Shown here in pieces: positions 40,826 through 49,226 of a stretch of 64,000 nucleotides of DNA (the stretch's first letter is position 1; each line of letters opens with the position of its first letter). The DNA lies in assembly GCA_023412005.1 (NCBI GenBank), contig JAEYOE010000007.1, forward strand, positions 1-64,000. The letters are read 5' to 3'. The notes under the pieces were generated by a model, which was not told the DNA's origin, searched no databases, and saw only the letters and a program-made list of their open reading frames with translations. This stretch comes from Bacillota bacterium. GTDB lineage: Bacteria > Bacillota > Clostridia > Christensenellales > SZUA-584. The position numbers and the translations under genes are program-made.

Positions 40826-41407
40826 TCAGAACAGCTGCGTCAGTACGCTGCTGTCGTTATAGATACGAAGCCTAGCGAACCCGGAAGGACGGACATCGTA
40901 GCTAAAGCAGTGCTGGTAATCGCCATGCAGCAGAAGTGACAGCACTGCCATCATCACGCCCTTGTGCGTGACGATGAGCACCCTGTGAGCATCATGTGCA
41001 TCAATGATCTGCCGGACGGCTTCATAGGCGCTTTCGAGAAACTCCTGTACGCAGTCTCCGCCAGGAAATGTGAAGCCCAGCGGATCGTTTAAGTACGTTT
41101 CCCAAGCCTTGGGCATGCGCTGCGCTATCTCGTCTGCATGATACCCTTCAAACTCTCCGAAGTCTATTTCGCGCAGCGTTTGCATGATGATGGCAGGCCT
41201 GTGCGGCGCAATGATGCGCGCAGTCTGCACCGCGCGGTGGCTGGCGCTCACATACACGGCATCCGGCTCCAGTGCTTCAAACTGTCTTGCGGTGCGCTTC
41301 GTTTCGGCAATGCCCTGAGGCGAGAGCGGCGGGTTGCTGCTGCCGCAATACACCCCTTTTTCGTTAAATGCTGTTTTACCGTGTCTGAGTAAGATGAGTT
41401 CCGTCAT
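40826..41407 (-). CDS. Histidine phosphatase family protein
   Basis: Phosphoglycerate-mutase-like phosphatase, 193 residues. The phosphohistidine motif LLRHGKT is at 6-12, the acid/base Glu lies in IDFGEFEGYHADEI (about 85-98), and the second His is in VLIVTHKGVMMAVLS (about 144-158). Length and motifs fit the CobC/alpha-ribazole phosphatase or PhoE-type members; no cobalamin genes are nearby, so the substrate is not assigned. Confidence 0.9.
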   Translation of the reverse strand: MTELILLRHGKTAFNEKGVYCGSSNPPLSPQGIAETKRTARQFEALEPDAVYVSASHRAVQTARIIAPHRPAIIMQTLREIDFGEFEGYHADEIAQRMPKAWETYLNDPLGFTFPGGDCVQEFLESAYEAVRQIIDAHDAHRVLIVTHKGVMMAVLSLLLHGDYQHCFSYDVRPSGFARLRIYNDSSVLTQLF

Positions 41408-41764
41408 AGCTCCCTCAAAAAGATAAATAAAATGACCGGCTGTACCCTATTATAATAGATGACATTGATGAGTTCTCATTGATGTGATGTTATGATGTCT
41501 TTCACACTTTGCGAAGCTGTTACCCTGTCAGCGGCTGAAGAATGTATATGATATGTGTCTGCCGTCATCCCATGCTGCACGCCGCCTTACACCCAAGGGA
41601 AGGCCAACCCAATAAAATATCCCTCAAATGACAATGGGATGAACCGGGAGCTGGCACGGAGTGTTGGAGAGAGTGCGGTTTTATGCCATTTCTCTCCCCC
41701 AGTCACCTATCGGTGACAGCCCCCTCGTCAGAGGGGGCCATGATAAGAGGTTTTTCAATACTCT

Positions 41765-41788
41765 GCCCTTCTCTCAAGGAGAAGGCTT
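41765..41788. repeat. R2 short palindrome, copy 4
   Basis: GCCCTTCTC-tcaa-GGAGAAGGCTT; related to the palindromes at 14208, 27936 and 37726. Confidence 0.6.
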
Positions 41789-41826
41789 GTGCTTTGCTTT
41801 ATTAGCTTCTCCAAACAGTGGAGCAA

Positions 41827-41860
41827 ACCAAAAAACGCCGCAATGAATGCAGCGTTTGGT
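41827..41860 (-). terminator. Terminator of the ATP synthase operon
   Basis: Minus strand AACGCTGCA-ttcat-TGCGGCGTT followed by TTTTGG: nine-base stem with one G-U, 5 bp past atpC. Confidence 0.85.
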
Positions 41861-41864
41861 TTGA

Positions 41865-42281
41865 TTAATCGATATTGCGGCTCTTGCGCCCGGCTCTTAA
41901 GCGCACCATGGCTCTGGCCAGCGCAATCTGGTTCTGCATGTATTCCTGATGGCTGAGCTGCTGGCGCAATTTCTCTTCGGCGCGCTCCTTGGCTTCCTGA
42001 GCGCGGCGCAGATCGATTTCATTCGGCCACTCGGCCGTCTGCGAAAAGATGATCGTTTCGTCGGGGCGCACCTCAACAAACCCCTCCGAAGTCGTGCATT
42101 CCATCCATTCGCCGTCCGCGAGTATCCTCATTGAGCCTATGTTGATGGCAGCCACCATCGGCTCGTGCATTTTCTGTATGCTCATAAACCCGTCCGGCGC
42201 CGGAATAATGACGCTTTCCACCTCACCGCGAAAGAAAATCCGCTCAGGTGTAATGATTTCCAGCATGTATTTTGCAGGCAT
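41865..42281 (-). CDS. atpC: ATP synthase F1 epsilon subunit
   Basis: Part of the central stalk and inhibitor of ATP hydrolysis. 138 residues: N-terminal beta-sandwich (YMLEIITPERIFFRGEVESVIIPAPDGFMSIQKMHEPMVAAINIGSMRI..., about 1-85) and the C-terminal helical hairpin (RRAQEAKERAEEKLRQQLSHQEYMQNQIALARAMVRLRA). Last gene of the operon, 3 bp after atpD. The sandwich reads MSIQKMHEPMV where most have GILPxHxPLL, a mild divergence. Confidence 0.94.
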   Translation of the reverse strand: MPAKYMLEIITPERIFFRGEVESVIIPAPDGFMSIQKMHEPMVAAINIGSMRILADGEWMECTTSEGFVEVRPDETIIFSQTAEWPNEIDLRRAQEAKERAEEKLRQQLSHQEYMQNQIALARAMVRLRAGRKSRNID

Positions 42282-42284
42282 AAT

Positions 42285-43700
42285 CTAACCCACCGCCTTA
42301 TCCTTTTTCACCCTTTGCTTCACATCCTCGATGTCGCCCGCCATAAAGAAAGCGCCTTCGGGGATATCATCCACTTCGCCGTCCACCACAGCACGGAAGC
42401 TCTCGATGGTACGCTCCAGCGGCACATACTTGCCGGGAATACCCGAGAATACCTCAGCCACCGACATCGGCTGAGAGAAGAAACGCTGTATCTTTCTCGC
42501 ACGGTACACGATGGTTTTGTCCGTGTCGCTTAAATCCTCCATACCGAGTATCGCGATGATGTCCTGCAGCTCTTTGTAGCGCTGCAGCACTTCTTGAACA
42601 CGCCGCGCAACGTTGTAATGTTTGTCGCCGATTATACGCGGATCTAAGATTCGCGACGACGATTCCAGCGGATTGATAGCGGGATAGATGCCAAGCTCCG
42701 CGATCTGACGCGAAAGCACGGTGGTCGCATCAAGATGCGTAAACGTCGTGGCCGGTGCGGGGTCTGTCAGGTCGTCTGCCGGCACATAAATGGCCTGCAC
42801 CGATGTTATAGAACCGCCCTTTGTGGACGTGATGCGCTCCTGCAGCGCGCCCAGCTCATAAGCGAGGGTCGGCTGGTAACCTACCGCTGACGGAATACGC
42901 CCGAGCAGCGCCGAAACCTCGGAACCGGCTTGTATAAAACGATAGATGTTGTCGATAAACAGCAACACGTCCTGATGCTCTTCGTCACGAAGCTGCTCTG
43001 CAAGCGTGAGCCCGGTGAACGCCACGCGCATTCTTGAGCCCGGCGGTTCGTTCATCTGCCCAAAAGCCAAACACGTCTTTTCAATAACGCCGGATTCACT
43101 CATTTCCTCGATGAGTTCGTTGCCTTCGCGGCTTCTCTCACCCACCCCCGTGAACACGCTGTAACCGCCATGTTCCGTTGCGATGTTGCGGATCAGCTCC
43201 ATGATCAACACGGTTTTTCCCACGCCCGCGCCGCCAAACAGGCCTATTTTACCGCCCTTTGCGTACGGGGCCAGCAGATCAATCACCTTGATACCCGTTT
43301 CAAACTGCTCCGTTGCCGGGTTCTGATCGGCGAACTTGGGCGGCTGGCGGTGAATCGGCAGCTTAACAGAGGCATTGATGGGGCCTTTGCCGTCGATGGG
43401 CTCGCCGATTGCATTCATCACGCGTCCCAACGCCTTCTGCCCCACAGGTATTGTGATACGATTTCCCGTATTAATAACTGCGAGCCCGCAATACAGGCCT
43501 TCTGTTGCATGCAGCGCGATGCAGCGCACCGTATCGTCGCCGATATGCATCGCGACCTCCAGCCAAACCTCACGATCCTGCAGTCTGATAACCAGCGCGT
43601 AGTATATGGCAGGCAAATGGCCGTCATAGAATTTCACGTCCAACACCGGCCCTGTGATGCGTATCAACTCGCCTTTGTTGACGATAGTGTAATCATCCAT
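42285..43700 (-). CDS. atpD: ATP synthase F1 beta subunit
   Basis: Catalytic subunit. 471 residues, normal length: Walker A GGAGVGKTV (about 159-167), catalytic Glu in GVGERSREGNEL (about 191-202), Walker B DVLLFIDNIYRF, the DELSEED-equivalent region ELQDIIAILGMEDLSDTDK. The Walker B IDNIYRF has Tyr where most have Phe (IDNIFRF), a conservative change. Lies 9 bp after atpG. Confidence 0.97.
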   Translation of the reverse strand: MDDYTIVNKGELIRITGPVLDVKFYDGHLPAIYYALVIRLQDREVWLEVAMHIGDDTVRCIALHATEGLYCGLAVINTGNRITIPVGQKALGRVMNAIGEPIDGKGPINASVKLPIHRQPPKFADQNPATEQFETGIKVIDLLAPYAKGGKIGLFGGAGVGKTVLIMELIRNIATEHGGYSVFTGVGERSREGNELIEEMSESGVIEKTCLAFGQMNEPPGSRMRVAFTGLTLAEQLRDEEHQDVLLFIDNIYRFIQAGSEVSALLGRIPSAVGYQPTLAYELGALQERITSTKGGSITSVQAIYVPADDLTDPAPATTFTHLDATTVLSRQIAELGIYPAINPLESSSRILDPRIIGDKHYNVARRVQEVLQRYKELQDIIAILGMEDLSDTDKTIVYRARKIQRFFSQPMSVAEVFSGIPGKYVPLERTIESFRAVVDGEVDDIPEGAFFMAGDIEDVKQRVKKDKAVG

Positions 43701-43709
43701 AATGTACTC

Positions 43710-44573
43710 CTATTTCAATGCATCGAGCGCCCCGATAATTTCGGAGATCTCGTTTGTTATCGCAAACTGGCGGGCCCTGTTGTATTCCATCGAAAGTCTC
43801 TCTATCATGTCCTCGGCATTGTTGGTCGCACTCTCCATGGCCGTCATTCGCGCACACTGCTCGCTCGCATAGCTTTGCACGAGACAGCCGTAGACGAGGC
43901 CGATGATGTACTGCGGCACCAGGACGTCGAACACCTGCTTGGGTGTCGGGTGATAAAAAAGCTCTGCGTTGTATTGCGATTCCGCCGATACGTCAATCAA
44001 ATCACCGATATGCAGCGGCAGCAGCTTTAACACACGCGCTTCCTGCTTCATAACGGAAATAAACTTGGTGTACACCACATACACTTCATCCATGATGTCT
44101 TTGTCAAAAAGCTCAAGAATATCACCCGTGATATTGCGCGCATTATAAAGCGTCGGGTTTTGGGAAATATGCATGAATTCAACGTCGATCATATAACCAC
44201 GTCTCTCGAAAAACGCGCGGGCGATCTGCCCGACCGTGAGAATATACCGTTCCGGCACGTCTTCCATACGTTTAAGCGCCAGATTTAATACGTTGTGGTT
44301 ATAACCGCCGCACATGCCCTTATCGGCAGAAATCACAATATAGGCCGCCCGTTTTCCCTTGCTTTCGCCCACATACGGATGCTCGATCTCTTTTGTATGC
44401 GTCAAAATATCCTTGAGCACACCCTGCACACGTTCAAAATGCACATGGTTCGATTCATACTTGTTAATCGCCTTTTTCATTTTAGACGTGGATATCAGGT
44501 GCATTGCCCGCGTGATTTGTTCCGTTTCGGAAATTGAGCGTATGCTGTGCTTAATATCCGCCATGCTCGCCAT
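43710..44573 (-). CDS. atpG: ATP synthase F1 gamma subunit
   Basis: Rotor shaft of F1. 287 residues: N-terminal helix ADIKHSIRSISETEQITRAMHLISTSKMKKA (5-35, the GIKRRIKSIKNTQKITKAMKMVSAAK equivalent), Rossmann-like middle with YIVISADKGMCGGYNHNVL, and C-terminal helix ERCARM-type CARMTAMESATNNAEDMIERLSMEYNRARQFAITNEISEIIGALDAL. Its ATG overlaps the atpA stop by one base, indicating coupling. Confidence 0.96.
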   Translation of the reverse strand: MASMADIKHSIRSISETEQITRAMHLISTSKMKKAINKYESNHVHFERVQGVLKDILTHTKEIEHPYVGESKGKRAAYIVISADKGMCGGYNHNVLNLALKRMEDVPERYILTVGQIARAFFERRGYMIDVEFMHISQNPTLYNARNITGDILELFDKDIMDEVYVVYTKFISVMKQEARVLKLLPLHIGDLIDVSAESQYNAELFYHPTPKQVFDVLVPQYIIGLVYGCLVQSYASEQCARMTAMESATNNAEDMIERLSMEYNRARQFAITNEISEIIGALDALK

Positions 44574-46384
44574 TACTCGTTTTCCTCTTCTTCCAGTTTA
44601 ATTCCGTTCTGCTGGCAATACTGCTTTAAGAACTCCTCTGCAGCTTTTTTGAGCGAACCGATTGACGAATCCGATAAATCGCCTGTTTTATTGATGCCGA
44701 TTCGTACTTCGGGATAATTTGTATCAACATGCTGAAGGTACTGGCTTAAGAACGGCTTGACATGCGTCATGGGCAGCTTAATCAGATATTTGTTCACAGA
44801 AACATAAAGAAGTATAACCTGACTGGCCGTCTGATATGGCGAGTACTGGCCCTGTTTGAGTGATTCGGTGAGCCGCGCACCCTGCTCCAGCGTTTCGCGC
44901 GTCGCTTTGTCAAGGTCAGAAGCAAACTGGGCGAAAACCGCGAGTTCACGGTATTGCGCCAGATCAAGGCGTAAACGCCCCGCCACCTTTCTCATCGCTT
45001 TTGTTTGGGCACTGCCGCCCACGCGCGACACGGAAAGGCCGACATTAACCGCCGGACGAATGCCCGCGTTAAAAAGCTCAGACTCCAAGAATATCTGTCC
45101 GTCTGTAATGGAAATCACGTTTGTCGGTATGTATGCGGATATATCACCCGCCATTGTCTCAATAATCGGCAGTGCCGTCATTGAGCCGCCGCCTCTCTCA
45201 TCGTTCAGCTTCGCGGCACGTTCCAGCAACCGTGAATGCAGATAGAAAACGTCGCCCGGATAGGCTTCGCGGCCCGGCGGGCGGCGAAGCAGCAGTGACA
45301 TTGTTCTGTAAGCCACAGCATGCTTTGATAAATCATCGTATACGATCAACACGTCTTTACCGTTGTACATGAACTCTTCGGCAATCGCGCATCCCGCATA
45401 CGGCGCAATGTACTGCATGGACGGCATGTCGCTGCCTGTGGAAACCACAACAATGGTATACTCCATCGCGCCTTCTTCTTCGAGCGTCTGTATGATGGAC
45501 GCAATCGTAGAGGCTTTCTGCCCAATGGCAACATACACGCAGTAGACGTTTTTGCCCTTTTGATTCAGTATTGTATCCACAGCCACAGCCGTTTTGCCCG
45601 TCTGCCGGTCCCCAATGATCAGCTCTCTTTGGCCTTTGCCAATCGGGATCATGCTGTCGATGCTCAAAATTCCCGTTTCCAGCGGCTGTCTAACACCCGT
45701 TCTGTCGAAAATCATCGGCGCTTCCGCTTCAATCGTGCGGTATTTGGTTGCGGCGATTTTGCCCTTGTTATCCATCGGCACGCCGAGCGGGCTCACAATA
45801 CGCCCGAGCAGCACGTCGCCCACCGGCACCTGCACGACCGTCCCCGTGTTGCGCACGGTTGAGCCTTCAATAACATCCTGCGCGCCGCTCAGCAGCACCG
45901 CACCGAGGCTTTCCTTAGAAAGGTTCATAACGATACCGTAGGCACCGTTTTCAAACTCCAGCAGTTCGCCGTATTTGCAGCCTTCCAGCCCGGCCACATG
46001 CACGATGCCGTCGCCCGCATAAGTCACCGTACCCACTTCTGTGGTATCAATAGCGCCCTTAAATTTATCAATTCTTTCTCTGGCTGCCTCACTGAACTCC
46101 TCGGCGTCAAAATCCAAGTTGAAATCGCCCGCTTCCAAGGCATCCTCTTGATACGGCGTCTCGGTATCGATAATATAATTTTTGATTTTTCCCAAATGAG
46201 AGCGAACACTTCTGTCGTAGACCTTGTTGTTGATCACCACAACAAAACCGCCCAATAATTCCGGCACGATCTCTGTTTTGAACGTGATATCCGCGCCGGT
46301 GAGCGCTTCAAAGCGCTTTTTGATCGACTGTACTGTCAGCTCATCGAGCGGCACAGCCGATTTGAGTTTTCCTTCGATAACCAC
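44573..46384 (-). CDS. atpA: ATP synthase F1 alpha subunit with fused delta C-terminal domain
   Basis: 603 residues, about 100 more than a normal alpha. From about residue 93 (DAEEFSEAARERIDKFKGAIDTTEVGTVTYAGDGIVHVAGLE) it is a complete alpha subunit including its own N-terminal helix, with P-loop GDRQTGKT (258-265) and the VGLSVSRVGGSAQTKAM motif. Residues 3-68 (EGKLKSAVPLDELTVQSIKKRFEALTGADI..., then PELLGGFVVVINNKVYDRSVRSHLGKIK) match the C-terminal domain of the delta subunit (AtpH), followed by a linker (69-92). No atpH gene stands between atpF and atpA: GTG start at 46384 directly abuts the atpF stop. The delta N-terminal helical domain is not found. This changes how the peripheral stalk would attach. 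Confidence 0.9.
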   Translation of the reverse strand: MVIEGKLKSAVPLDELTVQSIKKRFEALTGADITFKTEIVPELLGGFVVVINNKVYDRSVRSHLGKIKNYIIDTETPYQEDALEAGDFNLDFDAEEFSEAARERIDKFKGAIDTTEVGTVTYAGDGIVHVAGLEGCKYGELLEFENGAYGIVMNLSKESLGAVLLSGAQDVIEGSTVRNTGTVVQVPVGDVLLGRIVSPLGVPMDNKGKIAATKYRTIEAEAPMIFDRTGVRQPLETGILSIDSMIPIGKGQRELIIGDRQTGKTAVAVDTILNQKGKNVYCVYVAIGQKASTIASIIQTLEEEGAMEYTIVVVSTGSDMPSMQYIAPYAGCAIAEEFMYNGKDVLIVYDDLSKHAVAYRTMSLLLRRPPGREAYPGDVFYLHSRLLERAAKLNDERGGGSMTALPIIETMAGDISAYIPTNVISITDGQIFLESELFNAGIRPAVNVGLSVSRVGGSAQTKAMRKVAGRLRLDLAQYRELAVFAQFASDLDKATRETLEQGARLTESLKQGQYSPYQTASQVILLYVSVNKYLIKLPMTHVKPFLSQYLQHVDTNYPEVRIGINKTGDLSDSSIGSLKKAAEEFLKQYCQQNGIKLEEEENE

Positions 46385-46864
46385 TTATCCCACCCTCTCG
46401 AAGAACTCGTCAATGATCTTATGGTTATCATCCAAAGAAATTTCTCTTTCCAGCACCTTTTCGGCAATCTGTATGCTCATCTCGGCTATCTGCTTGCGCA
46501 TATCCAAGCGTGCTTGTACCTTCTCGGCTTCAATCTCTTTTTTAGCTCTGACCACAAGGTTCCTTGCGTGTTCTTTAGCGTTGTCAACAATCTCACGTGC
46601 ATGATCCCTAGCCATCTCATTGCTTTTAGTGATAAGTTCAGCTGCCTCGTTATGCGCCTCTGCCAGCAGATGCTCATACTCTTCCTTTTGCTGTATCAAT
46701 TGTTTTTCACGCGCATCAAGTTCATCGATTTTATCCGAAACAGAATGTTCGCGTTTTTTCATGAACTTCAAAATCGGCTTGTAAACAAGCAGTTTGAGTA
46801 CGAAAAACATAATGACAACATTCAATACATGCAGGCCGATCTGCAAAGGCTCTATTTCCAGCAT
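46385..46864 (-). CDS. atpF: ATP synthase Fo b subunit
   Basis: Peripheral stalk. 159 residues: N-terminal membrane helix (about 9-28, IGLHVLNVVIMFFVLKLLVYKPI) and a long charged coiled coil to the end (KKREHSVSDKIDELDAREKQLIQQKEEYEHLLAEAHNEAAELI...). Standard length, so it does not carry the missing delta N-terminal domain. Ends directly against the atpA start. Confidence 0.95.
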   Translation of the reverse strand: MLEIEPLQIGLHVLNVVIMFFVLKLLVYKPILKFMKKREHSVSDKIDELDAREKQLIQQKEEYEHLLAEAHNEAAELITKSNEMARDHAREIVDNAKEHARNLVVRAKKEIEAEKVQARLDMRKQIAEMSIQIAEKVLEREISLDDNHKIIDEFFERVG

Positions 46865-46905
46865 AATTACACCTCATTTAATGGTTGGTTACGTATTGCC
46901 CCCGG

Positions 46906-47130
46906 TCAGATCTTTCCGAACATCAATATGGCAATAACAAAACCGTAAATAGCCGTCGTCTCGGCAAAAGCAAGGCCGATAAGCAGCATTGTACTGATTT
47001 TACCGCTGGCTTCGGGCTGCCGTGCCACCGCTTCCGTCGCGCCTTTAGTCGCGAGACCCATGCCGATACCTGCGCCGAGTCCTGTTAAAACCGCGATACC
47101 TACACCGATCCCAATAAGTGCCGTTCCCAT
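46906..47130 (-). CDS. atpE: ATP synthase Fo c subunit
   Basis: Ring-forming proteolipid, 74 residues, two membrane helices joined by the polar loop ARQPEASGK. The ion-carrying Glu is in the second helix (LIGLAFAETTAIYGFVIAIL). In Na+-type rings a Gln in helix 1 (GxGQG) pairs with it; here the corresponding position is Met (GIGMGL), while the E-T-T-x-x-Y part of helix 2 resembles the sodium motif. The coupling ion is therefore uncertain, with H+ favoured by the missing Gln. Confidence 0.95.
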   Translation of the reverse strand: MGTALIGIGVGIAVLTGLGAGIGMGLATKGATEAVARQPEASGKISTMLLIGLAFAETTAIYGFVIAILMFGKI

Positions 47131-47169
47131 GATTGTTTACCTCCAGTAATTATAAACTTTATTTTAATT

Positions 47170-47901
47170 TTATCTTTTAGCCCCGTACAGCACCGTCTCT
47201 TCCATGAAGGACAGTGTCAGCACGAGGAATATGTACGTTTGAATGCCCACATGCGCCAAGTTAAAGTACATGGCCAGAAAAGCCGGCACCCCGATAGACA
47301 AATATGTCACGCTGTACAGTAAGTCCATCACAACCAGACCCGCAAACATGTTGCCGAAAAGACGGAATGAGAGCGAAACCGGAATGACCGCATGCGTGAC
47401 GATATTAATGGGAAGCATAAAACCGATGGGTTTGACAAACCACTTCAAGCGGCCGATAAAGCCTGTGGCATAGAAGCCAAACGCGTTGATAAGCACGAAC
47501 GACATCAGCGCGAGCGCAATGGTGAAATTGATATCGGTGGCCGGTGCGCGAAAACCGAAAAGCTCAATCATGCTGGTGGAAACAATCATCACGGCAATTG
47601 TAAACACATAGGCCGCATACGACGAACCGCGTTTGCCCAGCTGCGTGTTTGTGAATTTTTCGCAAAACTCCACAAACATCTCGAGTATATTTTGTATTCC
47701 TTTGGGAACTGTTTTGAATTTCGGAATGATGAGAATACGAACCAATATTGCGACAGCAATCAAAATGAGCATCACAATCCATGTGAAAAAAAGTGTTTCT
47801 GGAACTTCCAGCCCAAACAATGAAACCTTTGGAGGGGTCACAGTTACCTGCTCCGCTTTAAATGCCATCCGTCCAATACCAGTAGACAAAAGCTGTGTCA
47901 T
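47170..47901 (-). CDS. atpB: ATP synthase Fo a subunit
   Basis: Stator channel subunit, 243 residues, with five to six membrane helices. The essential arginine is in the penultimate helix segment VIPVSLSFRLFGNMFAGLVV (about 170-189), and the C-terminal helix carries YIFLVLTLSFMEET. The N-terminus begins with an extracytoplasmic stretch (VTPPKVSLFGLEVPETLFFTW). Followed by atpE after a short gap with a ribosome site. Confidence 0.95.
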   Translation of the reverse strand: MTQLLSTGIGRMAFKAEQVTVTPPKVSLFGLEVPETLFFTWIVMLILIAVAILVRILIIPKFKTVPKGIQNILEMFVEFCEKFTNTQLGKRGSSYAAYVFTIAVMIVSTSMIELFGFRAPATDINFTIALALMSFVLINAFGFYATGFIGRLKWFVKPIGFMLPINIVTHAVIPVSLSFRLFGNMFAGLVVMDLLYSVTYLSIGVPAFLAMYFNLAHVGIQTYIFLVLTLSFMEETVLYGAKR

Positions 47902-47933
47902 CGCTGCTGTCCTTTCCGCCGTGATTTCGCGGT

Positions 47934-48203
47934 CTATGTTTTCATTTTATTATTCCGAATGTTGATGAACACCAGTGCCGCAATAAGACCGAGAAACATG
48001 CCGACCGCCGTCCATATCACATGTGTGAGGGAAACCGAGGAGATAAGAATGATGATAAACACAATCAGCGCGATTTTTAAAAAAATTAAAAATACACCAA
48101 GCGCCTTTGCTTTTATACTTTCACCGGTTATCATCTTCGTGAATGCGTTCAGGCCAATCACCTGCAGCATCCCGATGGCGATCCCCACAAACAATCCCCA
48201 CAT
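47934..48203 (-). CDS. atpI: ATP synthase subunit I-like membrane protein
   Basis: 89 residues with two to three hydrophobic helices (about 1-20, 33-58 and 63-82), small and basic at the C-terminus (INIRNNKMKT). Position directly ahead of atpB, size and helix pattern fit AtpI, which assists assembly of the c-ring or magnesium supply; sequence similarity within this family is low. No ribosome site is visible before the ATG, and a promoter ends only about 9 bases upstream. Confidence 0.75.
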   Translation of the reverse strand: MWGLFVGIAIGMLQVIGLNAFTKMITGESIKAKALGVFLIFLKIALIVFIIILISSVSLTHVIWTAVGMFLGLIAALVFINIRNNKMKT

Positions 48204-48211
48204 AACAACTA

Positions 48212-48240
48212 ATTGTAATCAATATGCCTCAAAAATGCAA
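48212..48240 (-). promoter_or_regulatory. Candidate promoter of the ATP synthase operon
   Basis: Minus strand TTGCAT (48240-48235) and TACAAT (48217-48212), spacer exactly 17. It overlaps the last codons of the preceding acetyltransferase gene. The expected start of transcription is only about two bases ahead of the atpI ATG, implying a nearly leaderless message if this promoter is used. Confidence 0.5.
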
Positions 48241-49226
48241 GTCTTCTTCGGCACAAAAAAACGCCCGGCTTGGTGTTCGTGCCGATTTGCTCCGCAGTGA
48301 ACAATACGTGCCAGTTCCGCGACATCAAGGGTGCTGCGCGCCCCGCCTGCCGTATTGTTCCATGAAGCAAAATCGTCCTTTACATCGATCTCTTCCAGCA
48401 ATTCCTGAGCGTCGAAATCGTTGAGCAGCGCGTGAACATCCACCACGCGCGCCATGCCATGCTTCACAGCATCCATACCATCCGACGGTATAATATATTC
48501 GGCCATGTGATGCCCTTGTGACAGCACATGCGCGAGCAGCGCCCCGATATCTTCTTCATCCCGGTAAACTGTCTCGATGATGTCGGCCTTGCCATCAGTG
48601 CTGTGATAAAGCATATACGCACCGGCCCTGCCGTCTTTAAGCAGCACGGCACAGCGCCCGTTATCGCTTTTGAGTTCACCCAAACGCCATTGCCATTCGC
48701 GTTTGCCTCTGACCACGTAACCGTCGTACGCACGCATCATGCCCTCGTATATCGGCGCAAGCACGGCAGCATCCGCTGTTTCTATTACCTCGGTGCCACG
48801 CAGACGGCTGGCCGCGCTGACCTTCTGGCGGCTGACGTATGAATAAGCCGCCCATCCGAATGCCTCATAAAACGCATGGCTGAACGGATACAAATGCGTG
48901 ATAAATACACCGCGTGATTTTAAGAGACTGAGCGATTCCAGCAGCATTGTGCGCATCAGCCCTTCCCCGCGGCGGTTTAAAGCGGTGGCCACACCGGCAA
49001 TGAAGGCGGAATTAACCGGTTTGCCCTGAATTCGGATTGTGTACGGAATTAAATGAACGATGGAAATGAGCTGGCCTCCCTCAAACATGCAAAGCGAACT
49101 GCCTTCCGGCAGCTTATTCGCAAAATACCAGTTGATAAACGCGTCTGAGTCATTAAAGGCCTCTTTCCACAGCGCCTTGGCCAGCGGCCGTTCGTCTTCA
49201 CAAAGCAGGCGAATATCCTTGCTCAT
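48219..49226 (-). CDS. GNAT family acetyltransferase, Eis-like
   Basis: 335 residues from ATG 49226, which overlaps the upstream stop by 4 bp (ATGA); a longer frame to 49262 would overlap much more. N-terminal GNAT unit with FIAGVATALNRRGEGLMRTMLLESLSLLKSRGVFITHLYPFSHAFYEAFGW (acetyl-CoA loop RRGEGL), then a second, degenerate GNAT unit and a C-terminal SCP2-like part, the architecture of Eis/DUF4081-type acetyltransferases. Substrate unknown; Eis relatives modify aminoglycosides or protein lysines. Translationally coupled to the DUF2156 gene. Confidence 0.85.
   Translation of the reverse strand: MSKDIRLLCEDERPLAKALWKEAFNDSDAFINWYFANKLPEGSSLCMFEGGQLISIVHLIPYTIRIQGKPVNSAFIAGVATALNRRGEGLMRTMLLESLSLLKSRGVFITHLYPFSHAFYEAFGWAAYSYVSRQKVSAASRLRGTEVIETADAAVLAPIYEGMMRAYDGYVVRGKREWQWRLGELKSDNGRCAVLLKDGRAGAYMLYHSTDGKADIIETVYRDEEDIGALLAHVLSQGHHMAEYIIPSDGMDAVKHGMARVVDVHALLNDFDAQELLEEIDVKDDFASWNNTAGGARSTLDVAELARIVHCGANRHEHQAGRFFVPKKTCIFEAY

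Larger units (their letters stand above)
41408..41864. other. Intergenic region with palindromic repeats
   Basis: No gene seen in 457 bp. It contains two neighbouring hairpins at 41702-41716 (GTCAC/GTGAC) and 41719-41738 (GCCCCCTC/GAGGGGGC), the R2 palindrome at 41765-41788, and the terminator of the ATP synthase operon. Confidence 0.5.

Noticed and set aside
46906..47130. Sodium-driven ATP synthase
   Set aside because: The helix 1 glutamine needed for the standard sodium site is replaced by Met; left open and not called.
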